A DNA stretch of 64,000 bases from Candidatus Methanoperedens sp. (GCA_026552855.1 JAPMTX010000143.1:1-64000), one strand, 5' to 3'; counted from the stretch's first letter, positions 32,393 to 41,533 are shown. Made by a program: numbers and translations. The notes: generated from the sequence alone by a model not told the origin.

Positions 32393-33539
32393 ACCTCAGA
32401 GCCTCCATGGGGCTCATTCTCGCTGCCCTATAGGCTGGATATGTCCCTGACAGGACACCGAGAAGAGTGGCAAAAACAATGGCGATTACAAGAAGCCTTG
32501 GGGTAATTGTAAAAAGGACCGTCCCGCGGGATGCGAGATAATCGTTCAGGCGGTATACAAGCGCTCCGCCGCCGATAATCCCGAAAATACCGCCCAGTAT
32601 CCCCATAAATGCAGCCTCTCCCATGGTCATGAATAGAATATCTCTTGTCTCGGCTCCCAGTGCTTTCATCAGCCCGAACTCCTTTGTTCTCTCAGAGACC
32701 GACATCAGCATAGTGTTCATAACGCTCAATCCCCCGATTATGGCTGCAAGTACGGCTGCGCTTACGGTGATCAGGCTGAAGACGATAAGGGACTGCTCTA
32801 TCTGTCTCTTTAGCTCTGCCGGCGAAAAAGTTGTAACTTTTTCAACACTCAAGGCTATTCTCTTCGAAAGATCTTCGGGATCGGCGCCCGGGTCCGGAAC
32901 TGCAAAAATCAGGGAAACAGTATCCCCTCTGTTATAGAATTTCTGAGCTCTGTCAAGTGGAACTGCCACGCTGTTGTCAAAAAAGGAACCTGTGTATTCA
33001 AGGATGCCCACGACAGTAAAATTCCTTTTGTCGGTTATGGAAGTGGTCCGAAGCGCTCGTTTGCTTTTAATCTCGATCTCATCCCCGACATTAAGATTGA
33101 ATTCCCGCGCCACACTGCTGCCAATCACTGCTCTATATCCGTCGCCGGCAGCGAGGAACCTGCCCTCTGTGAGCTTTGTGTCCTTCAATGCAGATTGAAG
33201 CTTCTCAGGAGGGATCCCGATGATGGTATCTCCGCCGAAAGCCCCAAGACTCTCAGGGTCAAGAGGCGCCTGCAGTATCCCGTATGCGTCTGCGACCCCT
33301 GGAACCCTTCTAACTTCCCTGACCTTTGATTCGTTAAGACTGGCGCCAAAGAATCCACCCTCAGGCAGCACGCGGATTTTATCAGCAGTGAGACTTATCG
33401 ACTTATCGAATGTAAGGCTGAAATGCTCTGACATCCCGCCCATTACAATGATTGCGAAAATACCTAGTGCTATGCCGAACACTGTAAGCCCGGTACGGAG
33501 CTTTCTCTGGGTAATGTTCTTGAGGATAAGATCAAACAT
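32385..33539 (-). CDS. ABC transporter permease, MacB/FtsX family
   Basis: 384 residues: one N-terminal membrane helix (LTVFGIALGIFAIIVMGGMS), a large extracytoplasmic MacB_PCD domain (about residues 45-260), then three C-terminal helices with the FtsX core (SVMNTMLMSVSERTKEFGLMKALGAETRDI). It ends MSPMEALRYE, the family terminus. Such pairs export lipoproteins, peptides or antimicrobials, or work mechanically at the envelope. It begins directly after the stop of the secreted-protein gene, without a gap. Confidence 0.93.
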   Translation of the reverse strand: MFDLILKNITQRKLRTGLTVFGIALGIFAIIVMGGMSEHFSLTFDKSISLTADKIRVLPEGGFFGASLNESKVREVRRVPGVADAYGILQAPLDPESLGAFGGDTIIGIPPEKLQSALKDTKLTEGRFLAAGDGYRAVIGSSVAREFNLNVGDEIEIKSKRALRTTSITDKRNFTVVGILEYTGSFFDNSVAVPLDRAQKFYNRGDTVSLIFAVPDPGADPEDLSKRIALSVEKVTTFSPAELKRQIEQSLIVFSLITVSAAVLAAIIGGLSVMNTMLMSVSERTKEFGLMKALGAETRDILFMTMGEAAFMGILGGIFGIIGGGALVYRLNDYLASRGTVLFTITPRLLVIAIVFATLLGVLSGTYPAYRAARMSPMEALRYE

Positions 33540-34619
33540 CTACCCACCTTTTTGCCGGCGTGCGGCTGCAAGAAGCACTGCTATAAGAAGATATGCTGTA
33601 AATCCTGGAGTTCCTTTGGCAGTAGCTGTTGCTGTAGCATTTGTATATTCAGGGATGCGCAGGACTGTCTCGTATTTATCAGCAGTAATGTTTTTATTAT
33701 CTTCAGCCCGTATCACCACATCATAAATACCGGGCACAAGCCCTTTCCATACAACCCCTGCTGTGGTTTCTTTACCTGAGACCAGAATGTCTTCCAGCTG
33801 CACGCTATATGTTTGTGTTCCATTTGTTGCCCTGTTCCTGTTTTCTACAACTAAGTAACCATCAAAAGGCACCTGGGATTTACCGCGGATCGTGACGCTT
33901 GCACCGTATTCATCAACTTTGACATCATCCGGAAGAATCCCGACATCTTCAGTTGCAGTAAAATTGGAAATATATGTGTTGATCAGCGGGGCAGCGTACA
34001 GCCTGTGCGTGAATATCTTCGCTCGTACGGTGTAATTTTTATTATTGGTAAGCAGGAACGTCCATGGCGTTATTATCTCCGTGTTCGCGGTCAGGGATGT
34101 ATCATCATTTGCCTTCTCGTAGATGATGTCGTTATTATCCAGCAGTTGTATCTTGATGTCAGCCACGCTCGGGTTGAAAGGTCTGAGCAGCAACTTCGCT
34201 CCGCTGTTCGTGGGTGAGAAATCCACGACGTGGAAACTCGGCAGCGAGACCGTGCCGTACGACACCTGGTAAGCCCTGGATGCCAGTACCTGGCTGTCAT
34301 TGTAAATACTTACTCTGGCAGTGTAATAATCTTGCTGGGGTTTTTTCTCCCATATTATGACCTTGGTCACAGCCTCACCCGCTCCTACAGTTATCGGTAC
34401 CTCATGCGATTCCACTGTACTTCCGGAATATGAAAGCTCAAAAACCGCCCTGCCCCGGAGATCCTGGCTTGAGCTGACTGTAACATCGCTGCTTGTAAAG
34501 TCTGAGAAAAAGTCCGTTATCGCGACCGCAGATGCTGAACCGGTGAACATTAACAACATCACGAACGGTAATACGATCCTTATTGTTATTTTTCTTTTAT
34601 TTGAATACATACTGCTCAC
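33540..34619 (-). CDS. Secreted protein with PGF-type anchor, partner of the ABC exporter
   Basis: 359 residues. Signal peptide with helix IRIVLPFVMLLMFTGSASA; then three or four immunoglobulin-like beta domains (for example VFELSYSGSTVESHEVPITV, YTARVSIYNDSQVLASRAY, GIYDVVIRAEDNKNITADKY); a Thr/Ala linker; and GTPGFTAYLLIAVLLAAARR, a PGF-CTERM-like tail. First gene of the operon with the MacB-like permease and ATPase. It may be an adaptor or binding protein of that transporter, or its cargo. Such operons occur in Methanosarcinales; the function is not established. Confidence 0.75.
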   Translation of the reverse strand: MSSMYSNKRKITIRIVLPFVMLLMFTGSASAVAITDFFSDFTSSDVTVSSSQDLRGRAVFELSYSGSTVESHEVPITVGAGEAVTKVIIWEKKPQQDYYTARVSIYNDSQVLASRAYQVSYGTVSLPSFHVVDFSPTNSGAKLLLRPFNPSVADIKIQLLDNNDIIYEKANDDTSLTANTEIITPWTFLLTNNKNYTVRAKIFTHRLYAAPLINTYISNFTATEDVGILPDDVKVDEYGASVTIRGKSQVPFDGYLVVENRNRATNGTQTYSVQLEDILVSGKETTAGVVWKGLVPGIYDVVIRAEDNKNITADKYETVLRIPEYTNATATATAKGTPGFTAYLLIAVLLAAARRQKGG

Positions 34620-34718
34620 AATTAATGATTAATTTAACATCATGCTATTTAAAATTTCTTAATTAAACCACTTTAGAGTTGTTTATATTATGGCTATTAT
34701 AACCATCCTGAAATACTG

Positions 34719-35024
34719 ATGCCTCGAATCTGCTGGCTCCTTATGTACTCAAAGACAAGCAGTTTTGAAAGGTCTTTATCATTTTCATTGCTTTTTGCCA
34801 CAACGACCATTATATTTTTTATTGTCTTTTATCGGGATGTTCCGCATCGCTTCATCCTTAATCAGGTTGTATGCCAGCTCTCCCTTCTGTTCTCCAAAAT
34901 ATTAGAGGAGTGCAGTTTTAGTCGGAAAATAATTGAACAATGTGCCCTTTGCTATCCCGGCTTCCCTGTAATCTCATCGACAGTATCCAGAAATCAATCC
35001 ATTAAGTGATTCAGTAATTCTATC
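34719..35024 (-). pseudogene. TetR/AcrR-family regulator, decayed
   Basis: On the minus strand, starting at the flavodoxin stop, frame A reads LKDRITESLNGLISGY, then after a frame change VDEITGK, then again frame A EAGIAKGTLFNYFPTKTALL, a stop, and YFGEQKGELAYNLIKDEAM. A further frame change gives MVVVAKSNENDKDLSKLL followed by VFEYIRSQQIRGI. GIAKGTLFNYFPTKTALL is the TetR recognition helix region. At least two frameshifts and one stop break it, and a piece of the first helices is deleted. A clear remnant of a regulator. Confidence 0.75.
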
Positions 35025-35451
35025 TTTTAATCTTATCCGCGATCATCTTTCCGAGCTTCCTGCACTCCTCTATGCCCTCAGCCTCAGGGATACGTTTTAT
35101 CCGCAACGGAGGCTCGATTACATCCATGCCGTATCCTTTGAGCGTATTTGCTACGACGATAGGCCCCTCTCCGCTCCATCCGTACGACCCGAATGCTGTT
35201 CCCACTTTACCCTTGAGCTGAAGCTTTGATAGGCTCTGAACATATTTTATAACGGTCGGCATCCCTGCGCCCTTGTAGGTAGCTAAACCTATTGCTATTG
35301 CATCTGCTTTCTCCACGTCGGCGGGGGATGCTTCATCCACCTTCTTTATCAGCACTTCAAGCCCCGCGCTTCTTGCGCCCTCTTCTATCGCCTTTGCCAT
35401 TATACCGGTGTTCCCGAAGCCGGTGCCGTATATTATCGCAAGTTTCGCCAT
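35020..35451 (-). CDS. Flavodoxin-like protein
   Basis: 143 residues. The FMN phosphate loop is IYGTGFGNTGIMAKAI (residues 8-23), followed by IAIGLATYKGAGMPTVI and a second FMN loop FGSYGWSGEG (residues about 87-96), as in flavodoxins and the FMN domain of flavodiiron protein FprA. It carries electrons for unknown partners. It starts nine bases after rubrerythrin and is probably co-transcribed, which suggests a role in oxygen or peroxide reduction. Confidence 0.9.
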   Translation of the reverse strand: MAKLAIIYGTGFGNTGIMAKAIEEGARSAGLEVLIKKVDEASPADVEKADAIAIGLATYKGAGMPTVIKYVQSLSKLQLKGKVGTAFGSYGWSGEGPIVVANTLKGYGMDVIEPPLRIKRIPEAEGIEECRKLGKMIADKIKR

Positions 35452-35460
35452 GCTCCCACC

Positions 35461-35955
35461 TCAATCGATCTTTTTGAACATCTCTTTCGGGGCATTGCAG
35501 ATGGGGCACCGCTCAGGGGCATTCTTCTCCACTGTATTGCCGCATACCTGGCACACGTAGTAATCGACTTCCTCATTCTTGCCAAGCTTATCAAGCGCCT
35601 TCTTGTAGAGTTCAGCATGTATTTTCTCGACCTTGTTCGCCACGTCAAAGCTCAGGATTGCAGCATCAGAAGCCTTCTCCTTTTTAGCAGCCTCTATGAA
35701 CTTAGGGTACATCTCCCTGAACTCAGACGTCTCTCCTGCTATAGCGCTCTTCAGGTTGTCGGCTGTTTTTGCCACGCCTCCCATCACCCGCAGGTGGTTG
35801 AGAGCATGCACGGTCTCAGACGCAGCCGCAGCACGGAACAGCCTTGCTACCTGTTTATACCCTTCCTGGTCAGCCTTCTCTGCAAAGGAGAGGTATCTTC
35901 TGTTCGCCTGCGATTCTCCGGCAAAAGCCTCTTTCAGATTATCCTGGGTTGTCAT
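35461..35955 (-). CDS. rbr: Rubrerythrin
   Basis: 164 residues. The N-terminal four-helix domain has the diiron Glu/His ligands (FAGESQANRRYLSFAEKA; ASETVHALNHL; GETSEFREMYPKFIEAA; EKIHAELY), and the C-terminal rubredoxin knuckle YVCQVCGNT...RCPICNAPKE holds one iron. The protein reduces hydrogen peroxide in anaerobes, with electrons from a rubredoxin or flavodoxin. It is shorter than classical rubrerythrin (about 190 aa), like many archaeal forms. Pairs with the flavodoxin gene downstream. Confidence 0.95.
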   Translation of the reverse strand: MTTQDNLKEAFAGESQANRRYLSFAEKADQEGYKQVARLFRAAAASETVHALNHLRVMGGVAKTADNLKSAIAGETSEFREMYPKFIEAAKKEKASDAAILSFDVANKVEKIHAELYKKALDKLGKNEEVDYYVCQVCGNTVEKNAPERCPICNAPKEMFKKID

Positions 35956-36063
35956 GGTTTCACCTTGTTTTTATGCCACTCTGGTAACCAATCTATTGCT
36001 CTTCTTGATATATTTTTTGTATGAACTCCCCGCTGCTGTGCAGGCACCCGGTATTCAACCGAC

Positions 36064-37350
36064 CTATCCCTGCAATAACCGCGCCGGAAGCCTCTGCTTT
36101 GCCATCAAATCCTCGATATCCTCACGGCTCCGTATCACATCCGCTTCCCCATCTTTCACCAGTACCTCCGCGCATCTCGGTCTTCCGTTGTACTGGCTGC
36201 TCATGCTGAACCCGTAGGCACCCGCATCCAGCAGGGCTATAATATCGCCTTTCTCTATTCGCGGAAGCTCCCTGTCCTTAGCGAACACGTCGCCTGTTTC
36301 GCATATCGGTCCCACGATGGTATAGGTCTCCTCAGGCTGTGATGAGGCTTTGTTCGCCACGACCACATAATGGTATGAGTCGTACATAGCCGGGCGGATG
36401 AGCAAATTAAAGCCTGCATCCACGCCCACGAAATTCTTCGCCGCTTTCTTTACCGTATTAACGCGGGTAAGAAGGATGGTCGTATCGCCGACGATGTAGC
36501 GCCCTGGCTCAAGGATGAGTTTCGGCGATATCCCAAGCGCCTGGGTTCTTTCATTGAACACCGGCAGGATAGCATCTGCAAGATCGCCCGGCGTCGGCGT
36601 TCTCTCACCCTTCTTGTAAGGGATGCCAAGACCTGAGCCCATGTCCACGAATTTGAGGTCTATTCCGATACCTGCAAGCTTCTCAACAAGGTCCATCATT
36701 TTCTGCGCGGCTTCGATGAAAGGCTCGGTATCGAGAATCTGGGAGCCTATGTGGCAGTGTATCCCGCACGGCGCAATGCCGGGAAGATCAGCAGCTTCAC
36801 GGTATATATCGACTACTTCCTCAGCCGGTATCCCGAACTTGGAGGTCTTAAGCCCGGTCGATATCTTCGGGTGCGTAGGTGTGGAAACATCCGGGTTCAC
36901 ACGGAATGCTATTTCGGCTGTTTTTCCTGCCCTCCCAGCTATCCCGGACAATGTATGCAGTTCGTCCCTCGAATCGACAGATATCCTTACGCCAAGCTCA
37001 ACTGCTTTCTGAAGCTCAAAGTCGGTCTTTGAATTCCCGTTAAAGAGTATTTTCTCTGCAGGTACCCCTGCAAGCAGCGCCATATACAGTTCACCGTAGC
37101 TGAACACATCCGCGCCTGCCCCTGCACGTGCGAGCAGTCTCAGGAGCGCAAAGCTCCCGTTGGCTTTGGCTGCGTAGTAGATATCAGCATCAGGGAATGC
37201 TTCTCTGTATGCTGAGAAATTCTCGATAACGCGCGTCTCGTTTGTGACATACAGCGGCGTGCCGTATTTTTCAGCAAGCTCTGCAGCATCTGCGCCGCCG
37301 ATTATAAGATGGTTATTCTGGATTTCAAGATGGTTTTTTACCGTGAACAT
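36064..37350 (-). CDS. lysA: Diaminopimelate decarboxylase
   Basis: Makes lysine from meso-diaminopimelate with PLP. Family signatures: YYAAKANGSFALLRLLARAG (PLP lysine in AKAN), GIHCHIGSQI, LEPGRYIVGD, and CETGDVFAKDRELP with the active-site Cys, then DAGAYGFSMSSQYN. From the ATG at 37350 the product has 428 residues; the frame is open to 37431. TATA-like CTATAATATA (about 37370-37380) lies too close for the longer start, so a leaderless or near-leaderless mRNA with start 37350 is proposed. Single gene. Confidence 0.93.
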   Translation of the reverse strand: MFTVKNHLEIQNNHLIIGGADAAELAEKYGTPLYVTNETRVIENFSAYREAFPDADIYYAAKANGSFALLRLLARAGAGADVFSYGELYMALLAGVPAEKILFNGNSKTDFELQKAVELGVRISVDSRDELHTLSGIAGRAGKTAEIAFRVNPDVSTPTHPKISTGLKTSKFGIPAEEVVDIYREAADLPGIAPCGIHCHIGSQILDTEPFIEAAQKMMDLVEKLAGIGIDLKFVDMGSGLGIPYKKGERTPTPGDLADAILPVFNERTQALGISPKLILEPGRYIVGDTTILLTRVNTVKKAAKNFVGVDAGFNLLIRPAMYDSYHYVVVANKASSQPEETYTIVGPICETGDVFAKDRELPRIEKGDIIALLDAGAYGFSMSSQYNGRPRCAEVLVKDGEADVIRSREDIEDLMAKQRLPARLLQG

Positions 37351-37501
37351 AGTGCCACAATTAACAGGCATTATATTATAGCTTCTCTTACGGTCAGAAA
37401 AGACAACCTTCTTTTCACACGTATTTCCCACTCACATTTAAAACTTTGTTCAACGTACTATTCAGAACCAAGAGAAACGTATCTCTTTGAAGGAGGGTAA
37501 A

Positions 37502-37699
37502 ATGGGTCAATTACTCGAACTCTCTAAAAAAATAGATGACATAATCTCAGAAAAAGGATTGGACAGGTTGACAACCAGAGGAAAAATCGGCTTAAAATCG
37601 GGTGTATTGATGGCATTTAACGATAATACGCCGGATGATGCCGAAAAGATACAGAAGATAAAGGAAGCTTCCAAGGAAATACTTGGAGTAGCCATTTAG
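37502..37699 (+). CDS. Small helical protein upstream of the Cache-HAMP receptor
   Basis: 65 residues from the ATG at 37502, six bases after GGAGGG. The product MGQLLELSKKIDDIISEKGL then TTRGKIGLKSGVLMAFNDNT is a charged helix-turn-helix of no recognised family. It ends eight bases before the receptor gene and so must be co-transcribed with it. Because the receptor has no output domain, this protein could be its signalling partner. An in-frame ATG at 37487 lies upstream but before the ribosome-binding site. Confidence 0.6.
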   Translation: MGQLLELSKKIDDIISEKGLDRLTTRGKIGLKSGVLMAFNDNTPDDAEKIQKIKEASKEILGVAI

Positions 37700-37707
37700 G
37701 AGCGATT

Positions 37708-38871
37708 ATGAAAATAAGCGTAAAATTCAAACTGCTGCCCATAATAGTCATCGGCATAGTACTGCTTACCGGCGTATTCTACTATACTTTCATGAGCGCC
37801 ATGGAAAAAAACCAGCATACTGTGAGCGACGACGCTATTATGACATCAAAGGAGATGTTCTACAATATTGAAGATAACGATGTAAAGATGTTATCCAGTA
37901 CGCTTGAGGCTCTCCTGGTCAATAAGGAATTAAAAGAGATATACCTGAAGAAGAACCGGGATGGATTGTATAACTACAGTGCGCCTCTCTTCAATACATT
38001 AAAAACTGAATTCGGAATAACACATTTCTACGTACACCTGCCCAACGGTACTAATTTCATAAGGATTCACAGCAAATCACAGTTCGGCGATAAAATTACA
38101 AGAAAGACATTTGAGAAATCAGTTCAGAGCAACGGATTTGGCACAGGGCTGGAACTTGGCAAGACTGCATTTGCGCTCAGGGTAGTCCATCCGTATTATA
38201 ACGGTTCTGAGCTCATCGGTTATATAGAGCTCGGAGAAGAGATCGACCATTTCCTGAAAGTAATGAAAAAGCAAACAGGGAATGAATTCGGTATTTTCAT
38301 CAAGAAAGAGTACATAAAGCATGAAGACTGGAAATCGATGATGGATAACAAGGGTCTTAGAGATAACTATGACGACCTGAAAAATTACGTAGCTATAGAT
38401 ACTACCACAGATACAATAAGTTCCTTTGCTGCCCGCAGCGAAGATAAATTATCGAGCGTACCTGATGAAGGCGACACGCTGGATAAATTCCAGACGGGCT
38501 CATCAACTTATGTCACCGGCGGATTCCCGCTGTACGATGCGGGGGGAAAGGCTGTCGGAACTGTTGTCGTTGTTAAGGATGTAACCCTGCTTGAGAATGC
38601 TGCCAGAGAGAGCACATGGTTCGTGCTGGTCATTTCCATAGTATCCGCTGTCGCTATCAGCCTGGTCGTGGTACTGCTGGTGAACAGATATATTCTCAAG
38701 CCGTTAGATAACATAGTCGAGGCAACAACAAGGGTAGCAGGCGGGGACTTCTCGGCTGAGGTCAAAGCCCAGTCCGACGACGAGATAGGAGACTTGGCTG
38801 TGATGATCGAAGGGTTCAAGAGAATACTTGTGGGAACTGCGAAAGATCTGGAAGAGGCGCAAAAGAGATAG
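37708..38871 (+). CDS. Orphan Cache-HAMP membrane sensor lacking an output domain
   Basis: 387 residues. Membrane helix 1 at residues about 7-29 (LLPIIVIGIVLLTGVFYYTF), an extracytoplasmic double-Cache-like domain (about 30-300; e.g. VHLPNGTNFIRIHSKSQFGD and HPYYNGSELIGYIELGEEID, FPLYDAGGKAVGTVVVVKDV), membrane helix 2 (about 306-328), and a HAMP domain (LKPLDNIVEATTRVAGGDFSAEV). The protein stops just after HAMP, without a kinase, cyclase or chemotaxis signalling domain. A terminator hairpin overlaps the stop, so the truncation is not a window artefact. Likely works with the small protein before it. Ligand unknown, possibly a small organic acid or amine. Confidence 0.85.
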   Translation: MKISVKFKLLPIIVIGIVLLTGVFYYTFMSAMEKNQHTVSDDAIMTSKEMFYNIEDNDVKMLSSTLEALLVNKELKEIYLKKNRDGLYNYSAPLFNTLKTEFGITHFYVHLPNGTNFIRIHSKSQFGDKITRKTFEKSVQSNGFGTGLELGKTAFALRVVHPYYNGSELIGYIELGEEIDHFLKVMKKQTGNEFGIFIKKEYIKHEDWKSMMDNKGLRDNYDDLKNYVAIDTTTDTISSFAARSEDKLSSVPDEGDTLDKFQTGSSTYVTGGFPLYDAGGKAVGTVVVVKDVTLLENAARESTWFVLVISIVSAVAISLVVVLLVNRYILKPLDNIVEATTRVAGGDFSAEVKAQSDDEIGDLAVMIEGFKRILVGTAKDLEEAQKR

Positions 38872-38892
38872 AGCCTCTTCTTTTGTTTTTTT
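38851..38892 (+). terminator. Intrinsic terminator at the end of the receptor gene
   Basis: GAAGAGGC (38851-38858) pairs perfectly with GCCTCTTC (38873-38880), followed directly by TTTTGTTTTTTT. The stem includes the last codons of the gene. Confidence 0.7.
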
Positions 38893-38914
38893 ATTTAATT
38901 CTAACTATCTAATT

Positions 38915-39475
38915 TCATACAGGGATATCCCATAGCGGGAACCACCGTTCTACATCCTTCTCTATGGGCAGCTCTTTTTCCATGATTGCGCGAAGCCTGA
39001 ATTCGTAGGGTATGTCCCGCTTTTTATCGCCACTTGGCACAAAGGGGTAAAAAGTTCCCTGCTTATAATTGTATATCCAGTAAACATCGGATTCGCCCCT
39101 GAACTTAAAGACCGCGCACAGCAGTTGTTCGCCGAACCCGTGCTCAGTCAGCGTCTCGCTCACCATGTACAGCGTGGTCACAAGGTCCTCAAAATCGGGA
39201 TCGTTCAAGACTATCCACATGTACCCGTAGGAATCTTTTTTTATGCTGTACTGGGTATTCGTCTCCTTGCAGCTCTGCTGGAGCAGTTCCCTTATCTCGA
39301 TCTCAGCCCTTGCGAACCTTGAAGCCTCAAGGGGTTTAAAGCATATGCCTGCGCCCGTTGATACCAGTGCGAGATTGGTGTTCAGGGTAACGTAGGCTGT
39401 AGACATGGCGAACAACTTATCGGGTTTTGGTTTCGGGAGTTTGCTCCTGCCCAGCAGCGTATCCAGCAAACCCAT
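38915..39475 (-). CDS. PspA-associated protein PspAB-like
   Basis: 186 residues beginning MGLLDTLLGRSKLPKPKPDK, then LFAMSTAYVTLNTNLALVST, the start pattern of PspAB. In actinobacteria and archaea this family is usually encoded beside HtpX, as here: the HtpX stop and this ATG are adjacent. A soluble domain with no catalytic motif seen; WIYNYKQGTFYPFVP near the end is a conserved-looking segment. Likely works in membrane-stress response with HtpX. Family naming is from memory of the conserved N-terminus and context. Confidence 0.75.
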   Translation of the reverse strand: MGLLDTLLGRSKLPKPKPDKLFAMSTAYVTLNTNLALVSTGAGICFKPLEASRFARAEIEIRELLQQSCKETNTQYSIKKDSYGYMWIVLNDPDFEDLVTTLYMVSETLTEHGFGEQLLCAVFKFRGESDVYWIYNYKQGTFYPFVPSGDKKRDIPYEFRLRAIMEKELPIEKDVERWFPLWDIPV

Positions 39476-40363
39476 CTAAAACTCCATCTCCCGCTCCATC
39501 CTTTCAAGCGCCCGTATGCGCGCCTCAACTGAGGGGTGTGTTGAGAAAAGCTCCATTATCGCCTCACCGGATATAGCAGGTACGATGAAGAACGCGTTCA
39601 TGGCTTCCACTTCCCTTAAGTCCCGCGACGGCACCCGTTCCATCGCTCCGCTTATCGCCATGAGTGCTGAGGCAAGGTACGAGGGACGACCTGTGATTAT
39701 GGCTGAGCCCCTGTCAGCCGAGAACTCGCGGTACCTTGAGAGGGCGCGGATGAGAAGAAAACTCAGGATCCACACCACGATAGAAACGATCCATATGATT
39801 ATCGCTGCGCCCGCCCCTCTGCGTTCCCGGTCTTCTCCCATCCCGAAGAAGAGCATGTTCCGCACCAGCAGGGCTGCAACTGTGGATAGGAAACTTGCAA
39901 TGGTGATAACTACCATGTCCCTGTTCTTGACATGGCTCAGTTCGTGCGCCAGTACGGCTTCAAGCTCAGGCTGGCTCAACCGCTGCTTCAGAGCCGTTGT
40001 GACAGCAATGACTGCGCTGCCTTTGCTTTTTCCTGTCGCGAAGGCATTGGGAACGTCGCTATCCACGACGGCGATCTTCGGCTTCGGGAGGTCGGCTATG
40101 GCGCACAGTCTCGCTACAGTCTCATGGAGCCGGGGCTCTTCTTGCTCGCTGACAATGCGCCCGCCCATGCTCCAGAGCACTAGCCTATCAGAGAAGAAGA
40201 ACTGGATGAACAGGAAAATCCCTGCGAATACTACAAGACCGTACGTCCCTACCCCTCCGTAAGCCCAGAGCACAGCCAGGAAGAAAAGATAAACTACAGC
40301 AAGCAGGAACATGGTAAGTATCATGCGCGCCTGCAGCCCGTAATCGTGGTACCATTTTCTCAT
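39476..40363 (-). CDS. htpX: Zinc metalloprotease HtpX
   Basis: 295 residues. Two N-terminal membrane helices, then EAVLAHELSHVKNRD (HExxH, zinc His and catalytic Glu), two further helices (VITIASFLSTVAALLV and IIWIVSIVVWILSFLL), and the third zinc ligand region FSADRGSAIITG. Degrades misfolded membrane proteins. First gene of a two-gene operon with the PspAB-like gene. The start codon MRKWYHDYGLQARM is typical of archaeal HtpX. Confidence 0.95.
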   Translation of the reverse strand: MRKWYHDYGLQARMILTMFLLAVVYLFFLAVLWAYGGVGTYGLVVFAGIFLFIQFFFSDRLVLWSMGGRIVSEQEEPRLHETVARLCAIADLPKPKIAVVDSDVPNAFATGKSKGSAVIAVTTALKQRLSQPELEAVLAHELSHVKNRDMVVITIASFLSTVAALLVRNMLFFGMGEDRERRGAGAAIIIWIVSIVVWILSFLLIRALSRYREFSADRGSAIITGRPSYLASALMAISGAMERVPSRDLREVEAMNAFFIVPAISGEAIMELFSTHPSVEARIRALERMEREMEF

Positions 40364-40429
40364 CTTATATACCTCACAGAATAATGTTGTAGCTGCATGT
40401 ATTAAAGATTGGCGATGGCATTCTTATTT

Positions 40430-41455
40430 TTAAATCTTAATCCTGACCTCGTCCAGCAAGAATGGCGGATAGAACACCCCGTTCTCCGTTATAATTGCGC
40501 TCACGTTCTCCATAGGCGTCGCATCGAACGCAGGATTGTACACTTCAACGTTGAGAGGCGCGATCTGGTGGTTCCCGAAAAACCTCAGTTCATCCGGTTT
40601 CCTCAATTCTATCTCTATCTCGTCCTCAAGGTGCTCGAAATCGAACGTAGAAACGGGTGCAGCCACATAGAACGGTATATCATGCTCTTTTGCGATGACT
40701 GAATGTGTATATGTCCCTATCTTGTTGAACACTGCATCCTGTGTTATCCTGTCCGCACCCACTATCACTTTATCCACCATGCCCTTGCGCATAACGTGAC
40801 CCGACATGCTATCAGTGATGAGTGTAACGGGAATTTTATCCTCCAGTAGCTCCCACGTCGTGATACGGCTACCCTGGTTCAGCGGGCGTGTCTCGCATGA
40901 TATCACTTTGATGTCTTTCCCCTCCTCGCGCGCCGAGCGGATGACGCCGAGCGCAGTGCCCCAGTCAACGCACGCGAGCCTGCCTGCATTACAGTGGGTC
41001 ATTACTGTATCGCCGTCCTCAAGCAGCTCTGCTCCGTATTCCCCAAGCCGCCTGTTCTTTTCCACATCCTCGTCCGCTATGGCTTTTGCTTCTTCCAGGG
41101 TGAACATCCTTGCCTCTTTGATATTATTCGCATCCTCTGCCGCCCTGATAGTGCGCCTAACGCCCCATGAGAGGTTCACGGCAGTAGGTCTTGTGGCGAT
41201 AATGGTCTCACCGGCAGACTTGATATATTTCATTAACCCCTCAAGTGATTGCACGCTGCTCCTCTGGGCGGAAAGGGCGACGCCGAATGCTCCAGCCGCC
41301 CCGAGCGCGGGTGCGCCACGGACGCGCAGCGATTTTATCGCCTCGCACAAGGATTCGATGGTCTTGCATTCGATTATCTCATACCTTCCTGGAAGGAGGG
41401 TCTGGTCTATCATAATAATATCGTTCTTTTCATAATTCCAGTCTATGGTTCTCAT
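40430..41455 (-). CDS. mtnA: S-methyl-5-thioribose-1-phosphate isomerase (aIF2B-like fold)
   Basis: 341 residues. MtnA motifs: LRVRGAPALGAAGAFGVALS, RPTAVNLSWGVRR, MTHCNAGRLACVDWGTALG (active-site Cys), NQGSRITTWELLE, and VIVGADRITQDAVFNKIGTY (active-site Asp). It isomerises methylthioribose-1-phosphate in methionine salvage. Archaeal relatives include ribose-1,5-bisphosphate isomerase of the AMP pathway, which is shorter and lacks parts of these motifs. No other salvage genes are adjacent. Divergent from the KAP NTPase gene. Confidence 0.92.
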   Translation of the reverse strand: MRTIDWNYEKNDIIMIDQTLLPGRYEIIECKTIESLCEAIKSLRVRGAPALGAAGAFGVALSAQRSSVQSLEGLMKYIKSAGETIIATRPTAVNLSWGVRRTIRAAEDANNIKEARMFTLEEAKAIADEDVEKNRRLGEYGAELLEDGDTVMTHCNAGRLACVDWGTALGVIRSAREEGKDIKVISCETRPLNQGSRITTWELLEDKIPVTLITDSMSGHVMRKGMVDKVIVGADRITQDAVFNKIGTYTHSVIAKEHDIPFYVAAPVSTFDFEHLEDEIEIELRKPDELRFFGNHQIAPLNVEVYNPAFDATPMENVSAIITENGVFYPPFLLDEVRIKI

Positions 41456-41533
41456 TTAAATCGGGTTTTATATCGTGCCAATACGTATTTAAATACTGCC
41501 GTGTATGTTTAATCAGAAACAGCTGGGTGGATT

